Positions 1 through 6,350 of a stretch of DNA of 17,823 bases are shown in pieces (position 1 is the stretch's first letter; every line of letters starts with the position of its first letter). This DNA comes from Bacteroidota bacterium. Its GTDB lineage: Bacteria; Bacteroidota; Bacteroidia; Chitinophagales; Chitinophagaceae. The position numbers were made by a program, and so were the translations under genes. Location: assembly GCA_947457085.1 (NCBI GenBank), contig CANGUS010000007.1, forward strand, positions 1-17,823, given 5' to 3'. Under the pieces are notes generated by a model. It had not been told where the DNA came from. It did not search any database and worked only from the letters and a program-made list of their open reading frames with translations.

Positions 1-105
1 AAAACCGTGAAACCCTTTAAAAACAACCATTTTGTGAGATTTATTGAATGACTTTTGAGTCCCTCATAATCAGGGGGTCCTTGGTTCAAGTCCAAGTGGG
101 ACCAC
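1..105 (+). repeat. Left 105-bp direct repeat (att-like)
   Basis: Identical base for base to 8922-9026 (offset 8921); identity ends at position 106 (C versus A at 9027). The repeat may extend left of the window. Bases 63-104 read as a tRNA 3' half. Bases 1-62 do not fold as a tRNA 5' half: there is no acceptor partner for TGGGACC and no D-arm. An arm TGAAACCCTTTA (8-19) is perfectly complementary to TAAAGGGTTTCA (113-124), so the tRNA-like part sits between inverted repeats. Confidence 0.95.
63..105 (+). pseudogene. tRNA-Met/Ile2 (CAT) 3' half, left copy
   Basis: The anticodon loop CTCATAA (63-69) is followed at exact tRNA spacing by a 3' anticodon strand TCAGG (70-74) and a variable loop GGGTC (75-79). 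The T-stem CTTGG/CCAAG (80-84/92-96) closes a TTCAAGT loop, and the acceptor 3' strand TGGGACC (97-103) is followed by A104. The expected 5' anticodon strand CCTGA is absent (AGTCC at 58-62 does not pair), and no GGTCCCA acceptor strand lies upstream. This is what is left when an integrase crosses over near the anticodon loop. It is not a functional tRNA as seen here. Confidence 0.75.
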
Positions 106-113
106 CGGTAAAT

Positions 114-153
114 AAAGGGTTTCAGACGATACAAGTTTGGAACCCTTTTTTTT
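114..153 (+). terminator. Terminator after left tRNA half
   Basis: AAAGGGTT (114-121) pairs with AACCCTTT (141-148) and runs into a T tract to 153. It stands where a tRNA terminator would stand, and its first arm resembles that of the terminator after the right copy (AGGGTTTCAG). The element seems to carry its own replacement terminator for the tRNA it enters. Confidence 0.65.
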
Positions 154-178
154 GTGCAAGAAAAATGCATGATTTTTA

Positions 179-205
179 GGTGTAAATGGTGATAATTTGT
201 ATCAC
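179..205. promoter_or_regulatory. Left-arm recombinase/Xis site cluster
   Basis: GGTGTAAATGGT (179-190) recurs exactly at 8872-8883 in the right arm. It is followed by GGTGATAATT (188-197), one more unit of the same GGT-type repeat. GTGATA (189-194) and TATCAC (200-205) also form an inverted repeat. Shared short repeats just inside both attachment sites are typical of arm-type integrase or excisionase binding sites; the assignment is inferred. Confidence 0.5.
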
Positions 206-290
206 TATATTGAATTTCAAGTTTAGTTACAGTTGAGGAATTTACCACCCAACGGATATTTTTTTGGTTTTTATCTGAAAATTAAATCAG

Positions 291-860
291 TTAATAAACG
301 AACATATCCTGTATAGAGTACATATCTTGAACCTCTTCGCGTGTAATATCAAGATAGACCCTTGTTATGGAAGTTGAAGAGTGATTAAACAAATAAGAAA
401 GTTTAATTAGTGATGCCTCACTTTGATTGTTTCTTTTCCATACCTCACGCCCAAATGTCTTGCGCCAAGTATGGGTAGATATTCTCTTTCCTCTTATACC
501 AGCTCGACACGCGTGAATTTTAATTTGTTTATTTACACCTCTAATCGTTAATGGGATGATTGGGGTGTTGGTTGAAGGCTCACCCACCTTTCTGTAAATC
601 GAAAGAAGGTTTTGAGATAACTCTGGTGCAATTGGTATCTCACGAACCTTTCCGGTTTTCTTTTCACTTATCACCAGTAATTTCTTACCCAATACGTCAA
701 TCCATTTAATTCTCGATAGGTCAGAGAACCTAAGTGCGGTGCTGACTCCCAACCTTACTAATAGGTAATATACCCAGTGCTCATTTTGGGATAGGTATTT
801 CAGAAGTTTGTTCAATTCGAGTTCCTCAAGTGATTCAGCGGATTTGATTTTAGTTACCAT
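291..860 (-). CDS. Small tyrosine recombinase, catalytic domain only
   Basis: This 189-aa protein consists of little more than the C-terminal catalytic domain of a tyrosine (phage-integrase-type) recombinase. The full active site is visible: Arg44 in ALRFSDL, Lys68 in the KKTGK turn, His130-x-x-Arg133 in HTWR, His160 in NHSS and the nucleophile Tyr169 in RVYL. The usual N-terminal SAM-like core-binding domain and arm-binding domain are missing. The start at 860 is supported by AAAGGA seven bases upstream. The gene sits just inside the left repeat and reads outwards. It could be a second recombinase for resolution or inversion, or it could assist the 408-aa integrase at the other end. The family call is sure; the role is not. 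Confidence 0.88.
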   Translation of the reverse strand: MVTKIKSAESLEELELNKLLKYLSQNEHWVYYLLVRLGVSTALRFSDLSRIKWIDVLGKKLLVISEKKTGKVREIPIAPELSQNLLSIYRKVGEPSTNTPIIPLTIRGVNKQIKIHACRAGIRGKRISTHTWRKTFGREVWKRNNQSEASLIKLSYLFNHSSTSITRVYLDITREEVQDMYSIQDMFVY

Positions 861-1160
861 AATAGTTCCTTTTATGAGGCTAATTTATACTATTTGGAAC
901 TACTGGCAATGCTAAATCTTTACTTTAATTGAAAATCAACGCCTTGCGTGTGCCATTAACTACAAAAAGGGAACTTAGAGCATCTCCAATCAAAGATACC
1001 CCGTCCTGCCGGCCCCCCTTTCACATCCTCGCATTACATACAACCAGTAAAGATATTCGATAAGGGGGGATATATACTTGCAGTAAATAACTTCGAGTCA
1101 AAAAAATATCCAAAACGGAATAAAAAATTTCTGGTCAAATTTTCAGGAGATTAGGTTCTC
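861..1160. other. Intergenic region with C-rich/G-rich inverted repeat
   Basis: There is no gene here. GTCCTGCCG (1003-1011) also occurs in the other RHH-module flank at 5922-5930. CCCCCCTT (1013-1020) can pair with AAGGGGGG (1062-1069). CAAAGATA (991-998) read on the minus strand is TATCTTTG, matching the Bacteroidetes -7 consensus TAnnTTTG, and could drive the small recombinase with a leader of about 120 nt; a -33 box is not obvious. The region could be an oriT-like or regulatory site, which is speculative. Confidence 0.4.
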
Positions 1161-1165
1161 CTAAT
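1145..1165 (-). terminator. Hairpin at end of RHH module 1
   Basis: AGGAGA (1145-1150) pairs with TCTCCT (1157-1162). An overlapping alternative, ATTAGG/CCTAAT (1150-1155/1160-1165), also exists. The hairpin covers the stop codon of the acidic partner gene and, on the minus strand, runs into a modest GAAAATTT tail. It is a weak terminator candidate. Confidence 0.35.
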
Positions 1166-1478
1166 TTTCAGTATCTTTTTTTACCTCTGTGAATACCTCG
1201 TTGAACTCTGCTGTATTATCTTCTATTTTCTTAGCCATGTTAAGCATCATATTCCGGATATGATTATTTGTTGCTCGAAACGCAATCAGATATTCATCAT
1301 TTTCGTTGAATTCAAACCCAGCAATCACTTTATTTACTTTGTCTATAGCGGATTGTGTTGGCGCATGTTTTAATTGGAATATGTCCCAAGTATCAATTTT
1401 ATATGGGCCTTTTTCCTCAAATACACTTCGCAGATATTCAGCTAGTTCTTCCAGTTTTAAATCATCTATTTTTTTCAT
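1161..1478 (-). CDS. Acidic partner of RHH protein, copy 1 (PTQ/FRAT family)
   Basis: This 105-aa, mostly helical, charged protein has no signal peptide or membrane segment. I do not recognise a named family. It is clearly paralogous to the 88-aa protein at 6084-6350: a YKID/YRLD stretch, PTQ (residues 40-42), then FRAT (67-70) followed by a helix of the form xxxLNMAKKI/xxxLNLNRKV, with near-identical spacing. The start codon lies inside the upstream RHH gene (17-bp overlap), so the two are translationally coupled, as in toxin-antitoxin or repressor/co-repressor pairs. Candidate roles are an RHH partner (toxin, antitoxin or accessory), a relaxosome accessory, or an element regulator. None can be chosen from sequence. 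Confidence 0.8.
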   Translation of the reverse strand: MKKIDDLKLEELAEYLRSVFEEKGPYKIDTWDIFQLKHAPTQSAIDKVNKVIAGFEFNENDEYLIAFRATNNHIRNMMLNMAKKIEDNTAEFNEVFTEVKKDTEN

Positions 1479-1611
1479 TTACAATATGTTTTTGGATTGC
1501 TTCACGAATTATCGAGCTTTTGGTCTTTTGCTCTTTTATTGTTGCGGTTAGGATATGTTTGAGTTGGTTCTCACTTATTCTAAGAATTAAAGTTTTTCGA
1601 AGTTTCGTCAT
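1462..1611 (-). CDS. Ribbon-helix-helix DNA-binding protein, copy 1 (49 aa)
   Basis: A short gene starting at the ATG at 1611. It reads MTKLRKTLILRISENQLK, then a turn, then a helix containing SSIIREAIQKHI. The beta strand TLILRI, helix A (SENQLKHIL) and helix B (KSSIIREAI) are the CopG/Arc (RHH) fold. It is the counterpart of the 61-aa protein at 6319-6504 (LILRISENQLKHI versus LVIRINESQLKYI). It overlaps the acidic partner gene by 17 bp. Palindromes AAAAAGT/ACTTTTT (1641-1647/1656-1662) and AAAAGTA/TACTTTT (1693-1699/1701-1707) lie upstream and are plausible autoregulatory operators. An antitoxin-like or MobC-like role is possible. Confidence 0.72.
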   Translation of the reverse strand: MTKLRKTLILRISENQLKHILTATIKEQKTKSSIIREAIQKHIVNEKNR

Positions 1612-1640
1612 GTGTTTAATTATAAATATAGTTATTTACA

Positions 1641-1708
1641 AAAAAGTATCACAGAACTTTTTATTTTAGATTTTATTTCAAATATTTTATGAAAAAGTAA
1701 TACTTTTC
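1641..1708. promoter_or_regulatory. Operator-like palindromes upstream of RHH module 1
   Basis: AAAAAGT (1641-1647) and ACTTTTT (1656-1662) form one inverted repeat. AAAAGTA (1693-1699) and TACTTTT (1701-1707) form a second, nearly perfect palindrome. The same core, AAAAGTATTAC, occurs upstream of RHH module 2 (6530-6540). RHH repressors commonly bind such repeats in their own promoters; the binding is inferred. Confidence 0.45.
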
Positions 1709-1737
1709 AAAATATCGAAGTATTTATTATAAAACAT

Positions 1738-1975
1738 AGTAAACGGACGGGAGATACTACGGTGGCGTTTATTATTATTGGATTACCACGGGACGGGGTT
1801 TAAAGTCCAACACCAGCACAAAGTCGAAAGGTGAAACCCCAGGGTGAGTGAACACTCTGAAGTTGTCGACAAGTCGAGTTTTCACTGAGACTCGACCGAT
1901 TCTCAATCTAACAAGATTAGAAAATTGAGATGTGGGTGTCAACCGTCAATAAAAAGACGGAGGACACTTCGCACG
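1738..1975 (+). ncRNA. Highly structured non-coding RNA, unknown family
   Basis: No ORF covers this stretch, which is visibly richer in G and C than its AT-rich flanks. It resolves into successive stems: 1738-1745/1766-1773; 1795-1801 with 1834-1840 (GGGGTTT/AAACCCC) enclosing CACC/GGTG (1811-1814/1830-1833); 1840-1846/1853-1859; 1873-1879/1890-1896 (GTCGAGT/ACTCGAC); 1901-1907/1924-1930 enclosing CTAA/TTAG; and 1936-1940/1963-1967 enclosing CCGTC/GACGG. Two stems contain a G-T pair (1739-1772 and 1843-1856) that is a G-U wobble only in plus-strand RNA, which favours plus transcription. No Rfam family was recognised, ends are approximate and no terminator is obvious. It could be a regulatory RNA or part of a replication/transfer origin. 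Confidence 0.6.
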
Positions 1976-1998
1976 CTCAAACTCATCAACAGAGATTA

Positions 1999-2077
1999 TC
2001 TAGTATATAGAAAATAATAAAATAAAATACTAGAACACTAGAATACTAGATATTAAAACTAGATACTAGATACTAGA
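1999..2077. repeat. ACTAGA direct-repeat (iteron-like) array
   Basis: ACTAGA occurs at 2029, 2037, 2045, 2058, 2065 and 2072 (steps 8, 8, 13, 7, 7), with one inverted copy TCTAGT at 1999-2004. The array immediately follows the structured RNA in a gene-free stretch. Such arrays usually bind a DNA-binding protein (Rep, RHH or Xis type). No Rep gene is present, so an RHH protein of the element is the nearest candidate; this is inference. Confidence 0.65.
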
Positions 2078-2211
2078 AAAGAATAAATCTATATATTATT
2101 ACTTCCAATATAATATAATGTATTACCAATAGAAAAGGAAAGTAACATATTGTCACTTGAAATATTCTAATAATTCAACTTTATAAATTTTCAATAAAAA
2201 GTAAACAGTAA
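2078..2211. other. AT-rich non-coding spacer
   Basis: Very AT-rich DNA between the ACTAGA array and the stop codon of the secreted 179-aa gene. I see no gene or convincing terminator in it. Confidence 0.5.
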
Positions 2212-2751
2212 CTACTCTTCCTCTTCAAGTGTCTTCAATCCTTCTTGATATTCTCCAATATAAATTCTACTGGCACACATGCACACTTTGCTCCTAATTT
2301 CTATTGCCCCCAACTGTCCATCTTTGTAATAGAATGACAAACTTGTTTCTCCACCAGTTCCAGGAATATCACCTTGATAAAGTATAATTGAACCTTTATA
2401 AAAATCTGTTTGAGGAGCATTTGTCTGCTGTTTTATTCCATTGATAAATACAGCTTTATTATAAATTCCAATATAATCTCGACCTAAAACTGCACTAAAA
2501 ACATCTAAATCAGATATTTTAATATCTTTATTATCTCTGATTTCAACAAACTTACCAGGTGAATAAAACATAATTTCATCCCAAGTACCCCTATTTGCAT
2601 TCTGTTTTTCTACTTTTATGACACTCTTTTTAATCCATCCAACATTGTTATGTAATGGTTCGTTTGTGATTTGGGAGAATACATCTCCAAATTTTAACAA
2701 ACAAATGAACAACAAAAAATAGATTTTAAGATGTAATTTTATTATTTTCAT
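2212..2751 (-). CDS. Secreted protein of unknown function (179 aa)
   Basis: The N-terminus is a typical Sec signal peptide: charged start, hydrophobic stretch IYFLLFICLLKFGDVFS, likely cleavage before Q27. The mature part looks beta-rich and soluble, with a C-M-C pair near residues 157-159 and an EEEE C-terminus. No family is recognised. It is the last gene of a minus-strand cassette, 24 bp downstream of the 661-aa lipoprotein gene, so probably co-transcribed with it. It is likely periplasmic or envelope-exposed and may work with the lipoprotein. Confidence 0.75.
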   Translation of the reverse strand: MKIIKLHLKIYFLLFICLLKFGDVFSQITNEPLHNNVGWIKKSVIKVEKQNANRGTWDEIMFYSPGKFVEIRDNKDIKISDLDVFSAVLGRDYIGIYNKAVFINGIKQQTNAPQTDFYKGSIILYQGDIPGTGGETSLSFYYKDGQLGAIEIRSKVCMCASRIYIGEYQEGLKTLEEEE

Positions 2752-2775
2752 AAATTATAATTTATTTGAGGAATA

Positions 2776-4761
2776 TTAATAACATTCCATCCATTGTCTC
2801 TCCTGAGCATCTATATAGAAAGAAACCCGTCCAATTACGTTAACATAACCAGCTTCAAGATACAATGAATAATTATTAAAAGTAGCTCTAACTGTACTTG
2901 GAGAGCCTGGATTACCATTATTGCCTGACCATCTACCACTTAATATTTGCCCATTCTTATCCATTTTTGCTACACCACCATCAAATAATGTTAATTTATA
3001 TTTAGAACCATTCCCATCATAACTCATTTCAGAATAACAATAGCTAAATCCTCTGCTGTTGTTTTCATTTTGTGAATCGTTTTGGTTCGAAAAATTTTCG
3101 TTATCTTCAGAAAATTTATATCGTTTTTGTTGTACTACATTCCGTTCTTTCTGAGCCAACTCTGCATCATGTTTTTCTTGTTGTTCTCTTTTTTTCTTTG
3201 CAATTTCTGCATTCTTCTCAGCAATATTTTTAAAACCCTTAATTGCACTTTTCTGAGTAGATGAGATTTCATTTTTGTTTAATAATAAATTAATCTCATT
3301 TATATCTTCCCCACCATCGTTTACATATTTTTTAATACATTCAATTCTTTTTGAAATGAACTGCTTCTTTAATTTTTCAATTTGACTTTTTTGAATGGTT
3401 GATAATGTTTGATTTTTATATTTATCAATTAGGGATTCAATTTCATAAATTTCTTGAGAGTCATTAATTTCAAAATCAACATTCTTATTAATTTTAGTTG
3501 TAATTACATTAATATCCTTTTCTATGAGAATATTTTTCAATAAGTCTTTCAAAATATTGTTCTCCGGTAAAGATTCGGAATACTGATTTGGATAATACTT
3601 ATTTACTAGTTCCAGAGCCTTATCAAAATCTGAAAGTGACAAATAATATTTTATATCGGTTATCCTCTTTTTTAGAAGTTCAACATCGTTAAATTTTGTA
3701 ACTACAGGTTTTAAACCATCAAGAATTAATTTATTTTTATTATTAAGATATTTGTAAACCTTGTTTAGAAGAGATAAGTCATTATTCATCTTAATTTCTT
3801 CAATTGACTTAATTTCTAAAGACAATCTAAAATTAAATAATTTTTCTTTAGAAACAGAATCCTCATTACTTATTAGAACATCTATTTGATAAAAATCAAA
3901 TTTATTTGAAATATCTTGAAGTACTACTTTTTCTATAGCAGGTTTCATTAAATTTAATGAATCTTTAAAAGGCGCATCCGAAATTTTAGTTAACTTAATC
4001 AATCTCAACAAATCGGAGTTTTTCTTGATTCTAGTTAGTTCCTCAGATTCTATTGTTTTTTTCAAACTATCTAAAATCATTTTACATTCTGGTATTGACT
4101 GGGGATACTTTGAAACTAAATTGTTGTAACTTTCTATACCATTACTATTATGATTAATCATTTTTTCAATATTAGAGTACAAAATTGATTTTGAAATAAC
4201 TACTCTTTGCTCCTCAATTTCTTTTTTTATAATTAAATCAGGATTATCTAAAAGTAGTGCGTCAAGAATCATAGTATTAAGAGTCAGTTCCGATTCCTTA
4301 ATTTTCTGTTTGAAGGATTCATTCGTACGTTGAAATTGAAGATTAATTTCCTTGTTCTTTCTTGATACTTTATAAAAATCTCCACGAAATACATCAATTC
4401 CATATGTTAACCCATAAAAAATACACAAAGGAAAATCTAACAATACAGCTCCTAACCTAGGTATTCTTTTTATTTTTACCTTTAAAGGTTTATAATCGTC
4501 TTTTGAAAAAACTAAAAACGTACTTCTGTAATTTAATTTGTGTATTAATAATGAATTTGAACCAGTGAAATAATATGGAGTCTTATTTCCTTTTTTTTGG
4601 TTATTAAAATCAAAATCTTTTACGTTAGATTTTATCAAAACAGTGTTATTTTTTTCTCTCATTTTCTTTGAATAAAATAATGAAGAACAAGATTGGATAG
4701 AAAAAGATAATACTACAGTTATTAAAAGATAAAAGGAGAGATTTTGTATTTTTGATTTCAT
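2776..4761 (-). CDS. Large lipoprotein with PEGA-like N-terminus and helical middle
   Basis: This 661-aa protein begins with a lipoprotein signal peptide whose lipobox ends at Cys25 (SIQSC). Residues 40-135 look like a PEGA-type surface domain followed by a hydrophobic GAVLLDFP...GIDVFRGDFYKV segment; I have seen similar arrangements in Bacteroidetes envelope proteins. Residues 140-510 are Lys/Glu/Asn-rich and largely helical. A short coiled coil (EIAKKKREQQEKHDAELAQK) follows, then a compact C-terminal domain rich in Gly, Tyr and aromatic residues (about 570-661). The protein is predicted to be anchored in the envelope. It is the middle gene of the cassette, 62 bp after the 165-aa gene. The function is unknown. 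Confidence 0.8.
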   Translation of the reverse strand: MKSKIQNLSFYLLITVVLSFSIQSCSSLFYSKKMREKNNTVLIKSNVKDFDFNNQKKGNKTPYYFTGSNSLLIHKLNYRSTFLVFSKDDYKPLKVKIKRIPRLGAVLLDFPLCIFYGLTYGIDVFRGDFYKVSRKNKEINLQFQRTNESFKQKIKESELTLNTMILDALLLDNPDLIIKKEIEEQRVVISKSILYSNIEKMINHNSNGIESYNNLVSKYPQSIPECKMILDSLKKTIESEELTRIKKNSDLLRLIKLTKISDAPFKDSLNLMKPAIEKVVLQDISNKFDFYQIDVLISNEDSVSKEKLFNFRLSLEIKSIEEIKMNNDLSLLNKVYKYLNNKNKLILDGLKPVVTKFNDVELLKKRITDIKYYLSLSDFDKALELVNKYYPNQYSESLPENNILKDLLKNILIEKDINVITTKINKNVDFEINDSQEIYEIESLIDKYKNQTLSTIQKSQIEKLKKQFISKRIECIKKYVNDGGEDINEINLLLNKNEISSTQKSAIKGFKNIAEKNAEIAKKKREQQEKHDAELAQKERNVVQQKRYKFSEDNENFSNQNDSQNENNSRGFSYCYSEMSYDGNGSKYKLTLFDGGVAKMDKNGQILSGRWSGNNGNPGSPSTVRATFNNYSLYLEAGYVNVIGRVSFYIDAQERQWMECY

Positions 4762-4823
4762 TATTTTTTAAATTTTTATTTAAATTTTTGACAGAGATTT
4801 GATTATTTATGAAATATTTAATT

Positions 4824-5321
4824 CTAATTTAAATTACAGTCATCTTTTCCAAAAATGAATTGTCGATATTTATTTACAACTTTAATTTCTTGAATCTTCT
4901 TTTTACATTTACTGGTGTTCATAAATAAAGATTTAGATTGAGCAACATAATAAATTGGATAAAGGCTCGGAATTAAAATTCTAGCCAAAAATCTACGATG
5001 TGGAAATATTCTTATCTTCTTTATGTCGTTATAATTAACCTCAGTAGCATTTTTCATCAAAATCATATAATTGGGATGAATTTCTTTGATACAGCTTTTA
5101 AATTTCTCACCGGTTTTTGTTTTGACAGTAACAGCGGTTTTGTTTTTTAAAAAGAATTCTCTAGAACCTGTTCTAATTCTAATTGCTGGATTATTTAATG
5201 TCTCATCTGATGCGATTACTACACCCGAGTTGTCTTCTTTTTGAGTTTTAATATTTTTGTTTTGGGCAAAACTGTTGATTGTGAAAATCAAGAATGTTGA
5301 AATAACTAGTATTTTTTTCAT
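4824..5321 (-). CDS. Secreted protein with Sm-like beta segment (165 aa)
   Basis: A signal peptide (ILVISTFLIFTINSFA, cleavage before Gln20) is followed by a short linker. Residues 60-108 contain a beta-rich block (VKTKTGEKFKSCIKEI... then YNDIKKIRIFP) of the kind seen in many small Bacteroidetes exported proteins. A hydrophobic patch (ILIPSLYPIYYVAQ) follows and could contact a membrane. It is the first gene of the minus-strand cassette and is divergent from the XRE gene, with 108 bp between the two likely start codons. Product and role are unrecognised. Confidence 0.75.
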   Translation of the reverse strand: MKKILVISTFLIFTINSFAQNKNIKTQKEDNSGVVIASDETLNNPAIRIRTGSREFFLKNKTAVTVKTKTGEKFKSCIKEIHPNYMILMKNATEVNYNDIKKIRIFPHRRFLARILIPSLYPIYYVAQSKSLFMNTSKCKKKIQEIKVVNKYRQFIFGKDDCNLN

Positions 5322-5429
5322 TTTTTATATATTTTGAATTTTTACAAAGAAAATGTTCAAAATTTGACTAATAAAAAAAAAACAGTTGTATTTTGCTATT
5401 ATAATGATTATTTAATTACTTTTACGACC
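5322..5429. promoter_or_regulatory. Divergent promoter region, XRE and envelope cassette
   Basis: A 108-bp AT-rich region between divergent genes. On the plus strand, a TTG at about 5360 followed some 22 bp later by TATTTTGC is an imperfect match to the Bacteroidetes TTG/TAnnTTTG promoter. An XRE protein made next to the divergent operon would be well placed to repress it; inferred from arrangement only. Confidence 0.35.
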
Positions 5430-5789
5430 ATGCAAATATCTGAAAACATAAAAAAGTTCCGCGAACTCAAAAATATTACTCGAGAAAAAATTGCGAGCGA
5501 ATTAAATATGTCACTTTCAAACTACTCAAAAATTGAACGAGGAGAGATTGACTTAACGATTTCAAGAATTGTAGAGATTGCGAAAATATTGGAAGTAGGA
5601 GTTCTCCAATTAATGAATTTTGATTCATCCCAAATTTTTAATATTTCCAATAATGACTTGGTGCAGGGAGTTGGAGCGAAATCTGAAATTATTAATTTCA
5701 ATGGGAATGAGTTGCAATCCAAATATATAGAAAATTTAGAAGAGGAGGTTAAACTTTTGAAAGCCATAATCGAGAAAAAAATACTGTAG
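5430..5789 (+). CDS. XRE-family HTH regulator with C-terminal coiled coil
   Basis: From Met at 5430 the 119-aa product starts MQISENIKKFRELKN. Residues 4-60 form a Cro/CI-type helix-turn-helix: REKIASELNMSLSNYSKIERG, then ISRIVEIAKILEVGVLQLM. The last 25 residues (YIENLEEEVKLLKAIIEKK) are a leucine-zipper-like dimerisation helix, a common layout for Bacteroidetes XRE regulators. The frame is open back to 5334, but those 32 residues are poorly conserved-looking and fall in the promoter region, so I prefer 5430. It probably regulates the divergent envelope cassette or itself. Confidence 0.85.
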   Translation: MQISENIKKFRELKNITREKIASELNMSLSNYSKIERGEIDLTISRIVEIAKILEVGVLQLMNFDSSQIFNISNNDLVQGVGAKSEIINFNGNELQSKYIENLEEEVKLLKAIIEKKIL

Positions 5790-6083
5790 GACAAACGGTG
5801 CAACCTTTCCATAATGTTGGAAATTAAATCAGTTAGATAAATGCTGTTACAAAAATGTTCAAATTTGCCAAACTGAATAACCCCTACCGTCCCCACCTGT
5901 AACAGCTCTCCCCGGCAGGGAGTCCTGCCGTATTGCCCCTTATATACAGTAGATTTACGTTATAATATCGAGTAAGAATCCCGAAATTTAACTTTTCGAA
6001 AAAATCCTTATCTACAGAATGTAATACAATTAGTGATTTTAAATTTTTCCAGATTTTTTTACTAGCTGAATAGGTTTTATTAC
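5790..6083. other. Gene-free region with two inverted repeats
   Basis: GCTGTTACA (5843-5851) and TGTAACAGC (5898-5906) are perfectly complementary over 9 bp with a 46-nt loop. Just after, CGGCAGG (5913-5919) and CCTGCCG (5924-5930) make a strong 7-bp GC hairpin with loop GAGT. GTCCTGCCG is shared with 1003-1011 beside the other RHH module. TCCTGC resembles the IncP-type nick core (ATCCTGC), so an origin of transfer is conceivable. The hairpin is not followed by a T run on either strand, so it is a poor terminator. Confidence 0.45.
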
Positions 6084-6350
6084 TTACTCCCTTTCCGATT
6101 TCAGAACTGCCACTTTTCTGTTGAGGTTTAAAATGAATGATACTAGTGTTAGTGCAGTTGCTCGAAATTCGATGACCTCTGTATCATCGTCTATCTTCAA
6201 TTCTTCCATTATTAGTAGAGCAACTTCAATTTCCAACTGCGTTGGTGTGTTATCCGGATAGAATAGTTCATCCAAATCCAATCGGTAGTTGTCATAATCC
6301 TTTACAGGAAAATCATCCCTATTTAACTCTTTTACTGTTAGATTTTTCAA
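6084..6350 (-). CDS. Acidic partner of RHH protein, copy 2 (PTQ/FRAT family)
   Basis: This 88-aa acidic protein is a paralogue of the 105-aa product at 1161-1478. It shows YRLDLDELF, PTQ (36-38), an acidic linker DDDTE, FRAT (62-65) and a C-terminal helix ending LNLNRKV. PTQ-to-FRAT spacing is 26 residues here and 27 in copy 1. There is no signal peptide. Its start lies 32 bp inside the upstream RHH gene, so translation is coupled. The shared gene order and overlap in both copies show a conserved two-gene unit, of unknown biochemical role. Confidence 0.8.
   Translation of the reverse strand: MKNLTVKELNRDDFPVKDYDNYRLDLDELFYPDNTPTQLEIEVALLIMEELKIDDDTEVIEFRATALTLVSFILNLNRKVAVLKSERE

Noticed and set aside
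28..105. Complete tRNA gene in the left repeat
   Set aside because: The T-arm and acceptor 3' strand are good, but no 5' acceptor strand, D-arm or pairing anticodon 5' strand exists upstream; only a half tRNA is present.
1306..1669. Plus-strand ORFs of 81 and 104 aa
   Set aside because: They are antisense shadows of the RHH and partner genes, with cysteine/phenylalanine-rich, unnatural-looking products.
1738..1975. Group I or group II intron remnant or retron ncRNA
   Set aside because: No catalytic-core motifs (P/Q/R/S, domain 5) and no reverse transcriptase or endonuclease gene nearby.
1960..1995. Hammerhead-ribozyme-like core on the minus strand (TTGATGAG ... CGAA)
   Set aside because: The essential C of CUGANGA is replaced by U and stem II is not formed; chance match.
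1999..2077. CRISPR array
   Set aside because: Repeats are only 6 bp with 1-7 bp spacers and there are no cas genes.
5334..5429. N-terminal extension of the XRE protein
   Set aside because: The HTH begins right after Met at 5430 and the upstream frame overlaps the divergent promoter region.
5522..5896. 124-aa minus-strand ORF
   Set aside because: Antisense of the XRE gene; no start signal and no recognisable domain.
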